Counted from the first letter of the stretch, positions 1 to 10,869 are shown. The stretch is 64,000 nt of DNA from Ideonella aquatica (GCF_018069755.1 NZ_JAGQDE010000009.1:124001-188000), one strand, 5' to 3'. Made by a program: numbers and translations. The notes: generated by a model not told the origin, from the sequence alone.

Positions 1-1
1 C

Positions 2-220
2 CTGGTGGCCGATGGCCACTGGGTGCTGACCGCCGACCTGAAGGTGAGCCTGCTGCGCCCGGCCGATGGCGAGCGCCTAGTCTGCGAGGCCTGGGTGGTC
101 AAGCCCGGCCGCACGCTGAGCTTCACCGAGGCCGAGGTCTGGGCCGAGCGCGAGGGCGACCGCACGCTGGTGCTGAAGGCCTCGGCGACGATGGCCGTGG
201 TGCCGCTCGATCGGCGCTGA
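2..220 (+). CDS. Hotdog-fold acyl-CoA thioesterase (PaaI-like), C-terminal part
   Basis: The reading frame is open from the left edge of the window, so only the last 72 or so codons are present and the true start lies upstream. The visible part reads as the last strands of a hotdog fold: an alternating stretch around ADLKVSLLRPA and then VVKPGRTLSFTEAEVW, a pattern common in PaaI/FcbC-type thioesterases that hydrolyse acyl-CoA to free acid and CoA. The catalytic N-terminal half is missing, so substrate cannot be judged. It lies 30 bases upstream of an acyl-CoA dehydrogenase on the same strand, and a second hotdog protein follows at 2921, so a role in acyl-CoA turnover is likely. A GTG at position 5 is an internal codon, not a start. 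Confidence 0.7.
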   Translation: MVADGHWVLTADLKVSLLRPADGERLVCEAWVVKPGRTLSFTEAEVWAEREGDRTLVLKASATMAVVPLDRR

Positions 221-250
221 GAGCGCCCACACCGCAACCAAGGAGGGCGC

Positions 251-2083
251 ATGCGTCCGATCGTCGATTTCCAGCTGAACGACTGGCTGAAGGTGGCTGC
301 GCTGGCCCAGCGCCAGCGCTTTGCCGACCACAGCGCCGAAACCTTCGCCCAGGTGCTGGACACCTGTGAGCGCATCGCGCGCGAGAAGTACGCGCCCTTC
401 AACCGGCTGGTCGACACCCAGGAGCCGTCCTTCGACGGCGAGAAGGTCCACCTGCCTCGGGCCACGCATGACGCCTGGGCGGCCTATGCCGGCAGCGGCA
501 TGCTGGCCGCTGCGCAGGACTACGAGATCGGCGGCATGCAGCTGCCCTACGCGGTGGAGGCGGCGGCCAACGCCTTCTTCGCCAAGGCCTCGGCCAGCAT
601 CGGCGCGGGCATGCTGACCAGCGGCAACGCGAACCTGCTGATGGCGCATGGCACGGCGCTGCAGCAGCAGGTCTTCGCCCACAACGAGTTCAGTGGCCGC
701 TGGGCCGGCACGATGTGCCTGTCCGAGCCGCAGGCCGGCTCCAGCCTGTCGGACATCGCCACCCGCGCCGAGCCCGATGGCGCCGATTTCCAGGACGACC
801 CGCTGGGCCCGCGCTACCGCCTGCGCGGCAACAAGATGTGGATCTCCGCCGGCGAGCACGAACTGACCGAGAACATCGTCCACCTGGTGCTGGCCAAGAT
901 CCCCGGGCCGGATGGCCAGCTGGTGCCCGGCGTCAAGGGCATCTCGCTGTTCATTGTGCCCAAGATGCTGGTGGACACCGACGGTCAGCTGACCGGCGAG
1001 CGCAATGACGTGGCCCTGGCCGGCCTGAACCACAAGTGCGGCTGGCGCGGCACCACCAACACGCTGCTGAACTTCGGGGAAGGCAAGTACCCGGTGCGCG
1101 GCGGTGCCGGCGCCATCGGCTATCGCGTGGGTGCGCCGGGCGAGGGCCTGCGCTGCATGTTCCACATGATGAACGAAGCGCGCATCGCGATCGGCCTGTC
1201 GGCCGCGATGCTGGGCATGGCTGGCTACGAGGCCGCGCTGGCCTATGCGCGGCAGCGGCCGCAGGGTCGTCCGATCGGGGATGGCGGCAAGGATGCCTCG
1301 AAGCCGCAGTCGCTGCTGATCGAACACGCCGACATCAAGCGCATGCTGCTGGCCCAGAAGGCCTACGCCGAGGGCGCGCTGGCGCTGTGCCTGTACTGCG
1401 CGCGCCTGGTCGACGAAAAGCACACCGGCACGCCCGAGGCCAGCGCCGAGGCCGCGCTGCTGCTGGAGGTGCTCACGCCCATTGCCAAGAGCTGGCCCAG
1501 CGAGTGGTGCCTGGAGGGCAACTCGCTGGCGATCCAGGTGCATGGCGGCTACGGCTACACCCGCGACTTCCCGGTTGAGCAGTACTGGCGCGACCAGCGC
1601 CTGAACATGATCCACGAGGGCACGCACGGCATCCAGGCGCTGGACCTGCTGGGTCGCAAGGTGGTGATGCAGGGCGGTGCCGGCCTGAAGCTGCTGGCCG
1701 AGCGCATCAGCGACACGCTGGCCCGCGCCGGCCAGGACGAGCAACTGGCCGCCTATGTGCCCGCGCTGGGCGGTGCGGTGCAGCGCCTGGGGGCTGCCAC
1801 CAAGGCGGCCTGGTCCACCGGCGTGCCCGAGGAGGCGCTGGCCAATGCCACGCCCTACCTGCAGGCCTTCGGCCATGTGGTGCTGGCCTGGGTGTGGCTG
1901 GAGCTGGGCCTGGCGGCCCGCGCCGCGGCGCCCGCCAGCGACGCCGAGCGCGCCCGCAACGCCGGCCTGCTGTCGGCGCTGCGCTTTTTCCATGTGTACG
2001 AGCTGCCCAAGATCGACGCCTGGCTGGGCGTGGTCAGCAGCCGCGAGGCGGTCTGCCGCGAGATGCAGGACGCCTGGTTCTGA
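251..2083 (+). CDS. Acyl-CoA dehydrogenase (long form, 610 aa)
   Basis: This is an FAD-dependent acyl-CoA dehydrogenase that introduces the alpha-beta double bond into an acyl-CoA and passes electrons to ETF. At 610 residues it belongs to the long subgroup with an extra C-terminal domain (often named FadE- or DmdC-like), longer than the usual 380-400. The central FAD/substrate segment GTMCLSEPQAGSS and the C-terminal motif IHEGTHGIQALDLLGRK are both present; Glu456 in the second motif aligns with the position that holds the catalytic base in this subgroup. The start is ATG 251, preceded by a strong Shine-Dalgarno AAGGAGG at 240-246. A homologous dehydrogenase lies at 58926-60716 next to etfBA. 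The exact chain-length preference cannot be read from sequence. Confidence 0.93.
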   Translation: MRPIVDFQLNDWLKVAALAQRQRFADHSAETFAQVLDTCERIAREKYAPFNRLVDTQEPSFDGEKVHLPRATHDAWAAYAGSGMLAAAQDYEIGGMQLPYAVEAAANAFFAKASASIGAGMLTSGNANLLMAHGTALQQQVFAHNEFSGRWAGTMCLSEPQAGSSLSDIATRAEPDGADFQDDPLGPRYRLRGNKMWISAGEHELTENIVHLVLAKIPGPDGQLVPGVKGISLFIVPKMLVDTDGQLTGERNDVALAGLNHKCGWRGTTNTLLNFGEGKYPVRGGAGAIGYRVGAPGEGLRCMFHMMNEARIAIGLSAAMLGMAGYEAALAYARQRPQGRPIGDGGKDASKPQSLLIEHADIKRMLLAQKAYAEGALALCLYCARLVDEKHTGTPEASAEAALLLEVLTPIAKSWPSEWCLEGNSLAIQVHGGYGYTRDFPVEQYWRDQRLNMIHEGTHGIQALDLLGRKVVMQGGAGLKLLAERISDTLARAGQDEQLAAYVPALGGAVQRLGAATKAAWSTGVPEEALANATPYLQAFGHVVLAWVWLELGLAARAAAPASDAERARNAGLLSALRFFHVYELPKIDAWLGVVSSREAVCREMQDAWF

Positions 2084-2103
2084 CCCACCAAGGAGACCGA
2101 CCG

Positions 2104-2895
2104 ATGAGCACCCCCGTGATGAAACTCTTCGACCTCAGCGGCCAGACCGCCGTGGTCACCGGCGGCTCGCGCGGCCTGGGCCTGCAGATTGCCGAGGCGT
2201 TGGGCGAGGCTGGTGCGAAGATCCTGCTGAGCTCGCGCAAGGCCGCCGACCTGGAGGAGGCCGCGGCCCACCTGCAGGCCAAGGGCATCGATGCCCGCTG
2301 GGTGGCCGCCAACGCTGCCCAGCCCGAGGACGGCCGACGCATCGTGGCCGACGCGATGGAGCGCCTGGGCCGCATCGACATCCTGGTCAACAACGCCGGT
2401 GCCACCTGGGGCGCCCCGGCCGAGGAGCATCCGCTGGAGGCCTGGGACAAGGTGATGGACCTGAACATCCGCAGCCTGTTCGTGATCAGCCAGGCGGCGG
2501 CGGTGACCAGCATGATCCCGCGCCGTTCGGGCCGCATCATCAACGTGGCCTCGATCGCCGGCCTGGGCGGCAACCCGTCGGCCATGAAGACCATCGCGTA
2601 CAACACCAGCAAGGGCGCTGCGGTCAACTTCACCCGCGCGCTGGCCACCGAGTGGGGCCGCTACGGCATCACCGTCAATGCGCTGGCGCCGGGCTTCTTC
2701 CCCAGCAAGATGACCAAGGGCCTGCTGGATACCCTGGGCGCCGACAAGATGGCCGCCCACGCGCCGCTGAACCGCCTGGGCGATGACGATGACCTCAAGG
2801 GCGCCACGCTGCTGTTCGCCAGCGCCGCTGGCAAGCACATCACCGGCCAGATCCTGCCCGTGGACGGGGGTGTCAGCGCCCTGATCGGCGGCTGA
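2104..2895 (+). CDS. SDR family NAD(P)-dependent oxidoreductase
   Basis: A classical short-chain dehydrogenase/reductase of 263 residues. The cofactor glycine motif TGGSRGLG is at residues 19-26, NNAG follows in the central sheet, and the catalytic Ser150, Tyr166 and Lys170 (YNTSK) are in place. The C-terminal segment GQILPVDGGVSAL is typical of gluconate 5-dehydrogenase or 3-oxoacyl reductase-like SDRs. I chose ATG 2104 because it has an AAGGAG ribosome site just upstream and puts the Rossmann motif at the normal distance; a longer open frame runs back into the dehydrogenase gene. It follows that gene by 20 bases, so the two are probably one operon, and a 3-hydroxyacyl-CoA or ketone substrate is plausible but unproven. 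Confidence 0.92.
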   Translation: MSTPVMKLFDLSGQTAVVTGGSRGLGLQIAEALGEAGAKILLSSRKAADLEEAAAHLQAKGIDARWVAANAAQPEDGRRIVADAMERLGRIDILVNNAGATWGAPAEEHPLEAWDKVMDLNIRSLFVISQAAAVTSMIPRRSGRIINVASIAGLGGNPSAMKTIAYNTSKGAAVNFTRALATEWGRYGITVNALAPGFFPSKMTKGLLDTLGADKMAAHAPLNRLGDDDDLKGATLLFASAAGKHITGQILPVDGGVSALIGG

Positions 2896-2920
2896 GCTGT
2901 CCTTCGGCGATGATCCCGGC

Positions 2921-3382
2921 ATGAGCCATCGCAAGCCCCCCATCCCGTTTCCCGTCCGCATCCCCTTCGTCGAGCAACTGGGGCTGGAACTGCACAGCTG
3001 CGCCGACGGTGCGGCCGAGTTGCGTGTCGACCTGGCCGAGTCGCATCTCAACTCCTGGGAAGTGGCGCATGGCGGCGTGCTGATGACCATGCTGGATGTG
3101 GTGATGGCCCACGCCGCGCGCAGCCATGACATGCTGGCCGGGCCCGGCGTGGCCACCATCGAGATGAAGACCAGCTTCATGCGCCCCGGCGAGGGCGAGC
3201 TGCGGGCCCTGGGCACGCTGCTGCACCGCACCTCGACCATGGCTTTTTGCGAGGGCCGCGTGATCAACAGCGATGGCCAGCTGTGCGCCCATGGCACAGC
3301 CACCTTCAAGTACCTGCGTGCGCTGCCCGCCAAGGGCCGCCATGTCAAACCCCTGCAGCGCGCCGATGGCCCTGCGTCCTGA
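2921..3382 (+). CDS. PaaI family (hotdog) thioesterase
   Basis: A 153-residue single-domain hotdog protein. The PaaI signature is visible: Asn44 (SHLNSWEVAHGG), the HGG turn at residues 50-52, and Asp59 in the following helix, which supplies the usual catalytic carboxylate. The family hydrolyses acyl- or aryl-acyl-CoA thioesters as tetramers in the cytoplasm. It is the second thioesterase in this run (another ends at 220), separated by the dehydrogenase and SDR. It lies 25 bases after the SDR and 15 bases before the MDR oxidoreductase, consistent with one operon. The ribosome site before ATG 2921 is weak (no clear GGAG), so translation may depend on the upstream gene. Confidence 0.9.
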   Translation: MSHRKPPIPFPVRIPFVEQLGLELHSCADGAAELRVDLAESHLNSWEVAHGGVLMTMLDVVMAHAARSHDMLAGPGVATIEMKTSFMRPGEGELRALGTLLHRTSTMAFCEGRVINSDGQLCAHGTATFKYLRALPAKGRHVKPLQRADGPAS

Positions 3383-3397
3383 ACGAAAGAGCACCCG

Positions 3398-4417
3398 ATG
3401 AGCACCCTCAACCGCCAGATCCACCTCGTCTCGCGCCCGCAGGGCGAGCCCAGCACCGCCAACTTCGCCCTGGTCGAGGCGCCCGTCGAGGCGCTGGCCG
3501 ATGGCGAGGTGCTGGTGCGCAACCACTACCTGAGCCTGGACCCGTACATGCGCGGCCGCATGAACGAGAGCAAGAGCTACGCCCAGCCGCAGCCGCTCAA
3601 CGAGGTGATGATCGGCGGCACTGTGGGCGAGGTGGTGGAGTCGCGCAACGAGCACTTCAAGGTCGGCGACAAGGTGGTGGGCATGGGCGGCTGGCAGGAG
3701 TACCAGCGCGTCAACGCCAGCCAGCGCGGTGTGCTGCAGAAGGTGGACACCACCCACATCCCGCTGTCGGCCTACCTGGGCGCTGTGGGCATGCCGGGTG
3801 TCACCGCCTGGTACGGCCTGACCCAGATCATCGCCCCCAAGGCCGGCGAGACCGTGGTGGTCAGCGCGGCCAGCGGTGCGGTGGGCGGTGCGGTGGGCCA
3901 GCTGGCCAAGGCGCGCGGCTGCCGCGTGGTGGGCCTGGCCGGCGGCCCGGCCAAGTGCGAGGCGGTGGTGAACGAGCTGGGCTTCGATGCCTGCATCGAC
4001 TACAAGGCCCATCCGGACCTGCGCTCGCTCAGCAAGGCGCTGAAGGACGCCTGCCCCGATGGCGTCGACGGCTACTTCGAGAACGTCGGCGGCATGATCC
4101 TGGACGCGGTGATGCTGCGTGCCAACGCCTTCAGCCGCATCGCCTTCTGCGGCATGATCGCCGGCTACAACGGCGAGCCGATCCCGATGGCCAACCCGGC
4201 GCTGATTCTGGTCAACCGCATGAAGCTCGAGGGCTTCATCGTCAGCGAGCACATGCAGCTCTGGCCCGAGGCGCTGAAGGAGCTGGGCACGATGGTGGCC
4301 ACCGGCAAGTTCAAGTACCGCGAGACCGTGGCCCAGGGCCTGGAGAGCGCGCCCGAGGCCTTCCTGGGCCTGCTCAAGGGCAAGAACTTCGGCAAGCAGC
4401 TGGTCAAGCTCGTCTGA
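3398..4417 (+). CDS. NADP-dependent oxidoreductase, MDR family (CurA/prostaglandin-reductase-like)
   Basis: A 339-residue zinc-free medium-chain dehydrogenase/reductase. The N-terminal GroES-like domain contains NHYLSLDPYMRGRM, characteristic of the leukotriene B4 12-hydroxydehydrogenase/CurA group, and the Rossmann domain carries AASGAVGGAVGQLAK. These enzymes use NADPH to reduce alpha,beta-unsaturated carbonyls. No cysteine ligands for a structural zinc are seen, as expected. Starts 15 bases after the thioesterase; its TGA stop shares its last base with the ATG of the next gene (TGATG at 4415-4419), which implies translational coupling. A role in enoyl or enone detoxification during lipid breakdown is inferred from context. 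Confidence 0.92.
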   Translation: MSTLNRQIHLVSRPQGEPSTANFALVEAPVEALADGEVLVRNHYLSLDPYMRGRMNESKSYAQPQPLNEVMIGGTVGEVVESRNEHFKVGDKVVGMGGWQEYQRVNASQRGVLQKVDTTHIPLSAYLGAVGMPGVTAWYGLTQIIAPKAGETVVVSAASGAVGGAVGQLAKARGCRVVGLAGGPAKCEAVVNELGFDACIDYKAHPDLRSLSKALKDACPDGVDGYFENVGGMILDAVMLRANAFSRIAFCGMIAGYNGEPIPMANPALILVNRMKLEGFIVSEHMQLWPEALKELGTMVATGKFKYRETVAQGLESAPEAFLGLLKGKNFGKQLVKLV

Positions 4418-4905
4418 TGGCTGAGCGGCCGCCCATCGCCTGGACGGCAGCGCGCTTCGAGGGCCTGTCGACAGACGACCTGTACGACGCGCTGCAACTG
4501 CGCGCCCGCGTCTTCATCCTGGAGCAGGGGCCCTACCTGGACCTGGATGGCCTGGACCGCCACAGCCTGCACCTGCTGGGCCGCCTGGCCGCGCCCTGGG
4601 GCGCGCTGCCGGCGGGCGAGGCGGTGCTGTACCTGCGGGTGGTGGATCCCGGCCTGAAATACGACGAGCCCTCGATCGGCCGCGTGGTGGCGCACGCTGC
4701 ATTGCGCGGCACCGGCCTGGGCCGCGCGCTGGTGGCCGAGGGCCTGCGCCACACCGACGCCGCCTGGCCCGGCCAGGCCAACCGCATCAGCGCGCAGGCG
4801 CATCTGCAGCGCTTCTACGCCGAGTTCGGCTATGCGCCCGTGGGCGAGCCCTACAGCGAAGACACCATTCCCCACATCCAGATGCTGCGCCCGGCGCAGC
4901 GCTGA
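4417..4905 (+). CDS. GNAT family N-acetyltransferase (ElaA-like)
   Basis: A 162-residue GNAT protein that resembles ElaA: the N-terminal LRARVFILEQGPYLDLDG is the family hallmark and the acetyl-CoA pyrophosphate loop is RGTGLGRALV. The acceptor substrate of ElaA proteins is unknown. The start at ATG 4417 overlaps the previous stop by one base. The frame is open well upstream, but this start gives the usual ElaA length and alignment of the first strand (WTAARFEGLSTDDLY). It is followed after 11 bases by an SDR gene whose ribosome site overlaps this stop codon. Confidence 0.9.
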   Translation: MAERPPIAWTAARFEGLSTDDLYDALQLRARVFILEQGPYLDLDGLDRHSLHLLGRLAAPWGALPAGEAVLYLRVVDPGLKYDEPSIGRVVAHAALRGTGLGRALVAEGLRHTDAAWPGQANRISAQAHLQRFYAEFGYAPVGEPYSEDTIPHIQMLRPAQR

Positions 4906-4916
4906 AGGAGTTCACG

Positions 4917-5822
4917 ATGAAACGATTGGCAGGCCGCGCGGCGGTCATCACCGGTGCCGGTTCGGGCTTCGGCCTGGAACTCTCGCGGCTGCTGGCCGGG
5001 CAGGGCATGCACCTGGTGATGGCCGACGTGCAGGCGGCGGCGCTGGAAGCCGCTGCACAGGAGATGCGCGGCCTGGGCGCCGAGGTGCTGGCCCAGGTGG
5101 TGGATGTCTCCAAGGCCGATCAGGTTGAGGCGCTGGGCGCGGCCACGCTGGCGCGCTTCGGTGCCCCGGGCGTGGTTTTCAACAACGCCGGCGTGGGCGC
5201 CGGTGGCCTGATCTGGGAGCACACCCTCAAAGACTGGGAATGGGTGGTGGGCGTCAACCTGATGGGCGTGGCCCACGGCGTGCGCGTCTTCACGCCGATG
5301 ATGCTGGCTGCTGCCCAGGCCGATCCGACCTTTGAGGGCCACATCGTCAACACCGCGTCGATGGCCGGGCTGCTGAACGCGCCCAACATGGGCGTCTACA
5401 ACGTCACCAAGCACGCGGTGGTGTCGATGAGCGAGACGCTGTACCAGGACCTGCGCCTGGTGACCGACCAGATCAGCGCCAGCGTGCTGTGCCCATATTT
5501 TGTGCCCACCGGCATCCACCAGAGCGAGCGCAACCGGCCGGCCGAGATGGCCAATGCCGGCGCTGGGCCCACGCGCAGCCAATTGATCGGCGCGGCCATG
5601 GCCGAGAAGGCGGTGACCAGCGGCAAGGTCAGCGCGGCCCAGGTGGCACAGTTCGTGGTGGATGCCATCCTGGCCGATCGCTTCTACATCTACAGCCACC
5701 CGCACGCTTTGGGCGGCGTGCAGGTGCGGCTGGAGGACATCATGCTGCAGCGCAACCCGACCGACCCGTTCAAGGAGCGGCCGGAGCTGGGCGAGCGGCT
5801 GCGCGCCCAGCTGCGTGGCTGA
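4917..5822 (+). CDS. SDR family NAD(P)-dependent oxidoreductase
   Basis: A 301-residue short-chain dehydrogenase with the cofactor motif TGAGSGFG at residues 12-19, NNAG in the middle, and catalytic Ser148, Tyr161 and Lys165 (YNVTK). It is longer than the 263-residue SDR at 2104 and has a C-terminal extension beyond the substrate loop (residues about 250-301), as in SDRs of lipid or steroid metabolism. The Shine-Dalgarno GAAGGAG sits directly on the stop of the GNAT gene. It is the last plus-strand gene of the acyl-CoA cluster; the following gene is convergent with only 9 bases between. Confidence 0.91.
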   Translation: MKRLAGRAAVITGAGSGFGLELSRLLAGQGMHLVMADVQAAALEAAAQEMRGLGAEVLAQVVDVSKADQVEALGAATLARFGAPGVVFNNAGVGAGGLIWEHTLKDWEWVVGVNLMGVAHGVRVFTPMMLAAAQADPTFEGHIVNTASMAGLLNAPNMGVYNVTKHAVVSMSETLYQDLRLVTDQISASVLCPYFVPTGIHQSERNRPAEMANAGAGPTRSQLIGAAMAEKAVTSGKVSAAQVAQFVVDAILADRFYIYSHPHALGGVQVRLEDIMLQRNPTDPFKERPELGERLRAQLRG

Positions 5823-5831
5823 GCGGCGGGG

Positions 5832-6656
5832 TCAGCGGGCGGGCAGGGCCGACAGGCTGCCCAACGCGCTGCGGCCGAACAGGGTCACGGTGTGCACCTT
5901 GGCTGAGCCGCCTGCGGGCACCACCACGGTGGTCTGGTTGTTGATGGCCTTGTCCCAGCTTGCTTCGCTGACGCCGTCCCCGTCGAGGTCATCCGCCACG
6001 GTGTTGTTTTCCTCCGGCGTGATGTCGTTGAGGTTATCGCAGCAGTAGCGGACCACGCGCATGGTGTTGGCGCCGCCGGTGAGTTGGATGCCGACGTACC
6101 GGGTCAGGGACTCGGGCGACGGCGTCGCGGTGGAGACGACGTAGCTGAAGCGACCCCCGGCCGGCTGATACCCGTAGTCGCCGACATCGCTGTCGTTGTA
6201 GCGCATCAGGTTCACGCTGACCGGCTCCGTGCCCGGGTTGGTCAGCGTGTAAACCTGCTTCAGCTGGTAGCTGCCCGCCACCGCGCCGAGGGTCAGTGCC
6301 TGCTTCAGGTCGACCTGCAGCGACCCTACCACGTAGCTGCTCTTGGCCTTGTTGCCTTGGCTCTGCTTGACGCTTTCAACGCCGTAGAGGGCGCCGTCGA
6401 AGTACATACCGGACTTGTAGCTCATGTCGTAGGTGTCATCGTCGGCGGTGGTGTAGACCAGCGCCTCCATGAAGCTGCCAGCGCCATCGACGGTGACCTG
6501 GGCGGTGCCGCTGGGCGACGACTGGCTCAGGACCGCCGTCGGGCCATTCAGCACCATGGGCTGCGCCTTGGGGGCTGCCTGCAGCAGCGGCGTGGCCAGC
6601 GCCGCCAGCAGCGCGGCGCACAGCGGCAGATGGCGGGTGATCGGGGTGTGGTTCAT
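5832..6656 (-). CDS. Secreted protein of unknown function
   Basis: I do not recognise this 274-residue protein. It starts with a clear Sec signal peptide (LCAALLAALATPLLQAAP, cleavage probably after residue 27 or so). The mature part is polar and rich in Thr, Ser, Asp, Asn and Tyr, with beta-strand-like alternation, an adjacent cysteine pair (RYCCDNLND) and an Asp-rich loop DLDGDGV that matches a calcium-binding DxDxDG loop. No C-terminal PEP-CTERM or autotransporter signal is visible. A ribosome site (AGGAGAGGA) precedes the ATG. Third-position GC looks lower than in neighbouring genes. It is divergent from tex and convergent with the SDR gene, so it is probably a single-gene unit. Confidence 0.75.
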   Translation of the reverse strand: MNHTPITRHLPLCAALLAALATPLLQAAPKAQPMVLNGPTAVLSQSSPSGTAQVTVDGAGSFMEALVYTTADDDTYDMSYKSGMYFDGALYGVESVKQSQGNKAKSSYVVGSLQVDLKQALTLGAVAGSYQLKQVYTLTNPGTEPVSVNLMRYNDSDVGDYGYQPAGGRFSYVVSTATPSPESLTRYVGIQLTGGANTMRVVRYCCDNLNDITPEENNTVADDLDGDGVSEASWDKAINNQTTVVVPAGGSAKVHTVTLFGRSALGSLSALPAR

Positions 6657-6810
6657 GGGTCCTCTCCTGTGCTTGAGGGTGATGGGGTGAAGCGGATCCT
6701 AGGCAGGGGCGGTGGCCGGCACATCCTCTGATCTGTGGAAGAGGCCAGTTCGGCGGTGCTGCGCGCGCATCTGGCACACTCCCGCGCTTCCCGCGACTTC
6801 TCCCTTTCCC

Positions 6811-9165
<2,355 letters not shown>

Positions 9166-9170
9166 CGGCC

Positions 9171-10253
9171 ATGGCCGCGCCCGCGCTGCGTGTGCTCGCC
9201 GGCCTGACGGCGCGCCGCTGGCTGCAAGAGCGCGGCTGGCGGCCGCAGGATGTGCGCGTGGTGCCGGCCGCCGCGGGCGGCCCCAAGGGCCTGGTGCTGA
9301 ACCCGCTGGACCGCTTCCTGTTTGGCCACTGGCTGGCCGGCGACGGGCCGACGGTCCACCTGCTGGGCGCTTCGATCGGCGCCTGGCGCATGGCCGCTGC
9401 CTGCTGTGCCGATGCCGACACGGCGCTGGCCCGACTGGCTGACGCCTATGTTGCCCAGAACTATCCGCATGCCCCTGGCCGCTCGCCGACCGCGGCGACC
9501 GTCAGCGCGGTTTTCAACGACACCCTCGTGCCGCACGTCGGCGCCGTGGCCGATGAGCTGTTGTCGCACCCGCGGCGGCGCCTGCATGTGTTCACCAGCC
9601 GCGGCCGCCACCTGCTGAGCCGCGAGGGGCGGTGGCGCACGCCGCTGGGCTATGGCGCCGCCTTCTTCAGCAACCTGGCCAGCCGCCGGGCGCTGGGCGG
9701 CTGGCTGGAACGCGTGGTCTTCTCCGACCCGCGTGACCCGCTGCCGCTGCCGTTGGACGACTTCCGCACCCGCCAGGTGGCGCTGTCAGCAGGCAACCTG
9801 CAGCCCGCGGTGCTGGCCAGCTGTTCCATCCCCTTCTGGCTGAAGGCAGTGCACGACATCCCGGGTGCGCCGCCCGGTGCCTACTGGGACGGCGGCATCA
9901 CCGACTACCACCTGCACCTGCGCTATGACCAGTTGGCAGGCGACGGCCTGGTGCTGTACCCGCACTTCCAGCCCAGCGTGGTGCCTGGCTGGCTGGACAA
10001 GGGCCTGCGGGCGCGCCACCGCGCCAGCCGCGCGCTCGACCGCGTGGTGCTGCTGGTGCCCTCGGCCGAGTGGATCGCCCGCCTGCCCGGCGGCAAGCTG
10101 CCCGACCGGGACGACTTCAAGCGCTTTGGCGACGACCTGACCGGCCGGATGCGCTGCTGGCGCGCCGCGATCGACGCCAGCCGCCAACTGGCCGATGAGT
10201 TCGCCAACGCGGTGCAAGGCGGCCGCCCGCTGCCGATCGAGCCGCTGCACTGA
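9171..10253 (+). CDS. Patatin-like phospholipase/hydrolase
   Basis: A 360-residue protein with the parts of a patatin Ser-Asp dyad enzyme: a glycine-rich oxyanion loop AAGGPKG near residue 40, the nucleophile elbow GASIGAW with Ser68, and a DGG motif with Asp240 (YWDGGITDYH). Patatins hydrolyse acyl esters of phospholipids or neutral lipids. No signal peptide is visible, so it is probably cytoplasmic. It begins 6 bases after tex and is probably cotranscribed, although no functional link to Tex is known to me. The elbow is separated from Asp240 by 172 residues, within the normal patatin range. Substrate unknown. Confidence 0.82.
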   Translation: MAAPALRVLAGLTARRWLQERGWRPQDVRVVPAAAGGPKGLVLNPLDRFLFGHWLAGDGPTVHLLGASIGAWRMAAACCADADTALARLADAYVAQNYPHAPGRSPTAATVSAVFNDTLVPHVGAVADELLSHPRRRLHVFTSRGRHLLSREGRWRTPLGYGAAFFSNLASRRALGGWLERVVFSDPRDPLPLPLDDFRTRQVALSAGNLQPAVLASCSIPFWLKAVHDIPGAPPGAYWDGGITDYHLHLRYDQLAGDGLVLYPHFQPSVVPGWLDKGLRARHRASRALDRVVLLVPSAEWIARLPGGKLPDRDDFKRFGDDLTGRMRCWRAAIDASRQLADEFANAVQGGRPLPIEPLH

Positions 10254-10345
10254 ACCGGCGGTTACATCCTCGGCCAACCGGCACGGGGGCTCGTGCGTTG
10301 AGGGCTCAGGAGCGGCCCTTCGAGCCGTGTTGCACACTCACTGCC

Positions 10346-10804
10346 ATGAACACTCGTCTGATTCGCCTGTCCTCCGTCATCGTCTGCGCCGGCCTGCTGG
10401 CCGCTTGCGCCAACCCGCGCCAGGCGCCGGTCTATGAAGAAGGCGCCACCTGGTCGAGCCAGCGCGCCGGCCTGCAGTACGGCACGATCCGCGCCATCGA
10501 CGATGTCGCCCCGCGTGAGAACACCAGCGGCGCGGGTGCGCTGATCGGCGGTGTCGTGGGCGCCGTGGTCGGCCGCCAGTTCGGCTCCGGCAGCGGCCGC
10601 ACCGCGGGCACCATCGTCGGCGCGGTGGGCGGCGCGGTGGCCGGCAACGAGATCGAAAAGCACAACACCCAGCCGGCTGCTCGCTTCCGCGTGCAGGTGG
10701 CGATCGACGGCGGTCAGATGCGCACCTTCAACCTAGCGCAGATCGGTGACCTGCGACCCGGCGACCGCGTGGTGGTCGACGGCCAGACCGTGCGCCGGTA
10801 CTGA
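10346..10804 (+). CDS. Glycine-zipper lipoprotein (SlyB/Rick17kDa-like)
   Basis: A 152-residue outer-membrane type lipoprotein. The signal peptide ends in the lipobox LAAC with Cys21 as the lipidated residue. Residues about 62-106 form a glycine zipper with two hydrophobic halves (GALIGGVVGAVVG and GTIVGAVGGAVAG), typical of the glycine-zipper 2TM family that includes SlyB/PcpY. The C-terminal part ends RPGDRVVVDGQTVRRY, which is the usual tail of these proteins. ATG 10346 is chosen because it places the signal peptide at the N-terminus; the frame is open upstream from 10298. Likely role: envelope integrity. It is followed by the thrS control region. Confidence 0.88.
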   Translation: MNTRLIRLSSVIVCAGLLAACANPRQAPVYEEGATWSSQRAGLQYGTIRAIDDVAPRENTSGAGALIGGVVGAVVGRQFGSGSGRTAGTIVGAVGGAVAGNEIEKHNTQPAARFRVQVAIDGGQMRTFNLAQIGDLRPGDRVVVDGQTVRRY

Positions 10805-10820
10805 TCACGCCCAGGGCGGC

Positions 10821-10826
10821 TACAAT
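10821..10826 (+). promoter_or_regulatory. Candidate -10 box of the thrS operon
   Basis: TACAAT matches the sigma-70 -10 consensus at five of six positions and lies about 44 bases before the leader peptide start. No convincing -35 hexamer is seen 17 bases upstream. Transcription would begin near 10833, giving an untranslated leader of about 37 bases with a ribosome site (AAAGG at 10854-10858). Confidence 0.4.
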
Positions 10827-10869
10827 CGGGCCATCCCCACCACAAGAGCAGAGAAAGGCGACACGGGTT

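Noticed and set aside
77-1993. Very long open frame on the minus strand antisense to the acyl-CoA dehydrogenase (and similar ones at 15356-17962 minus and 22787-25930 plus)
   Set aside because: These mirror real genes on the other strand, have Gly/Ala/His/Gln/Arg-rich low-complexity translations without domains, and arise from GC-rich third positions.
5990-6010. EF-hand or dockerin domain in the secreted protein around DLDGDGV
   Set aside because: Only one short loop is present, without the flanking helices of an EF-hand or the duplicate of a dockerin.
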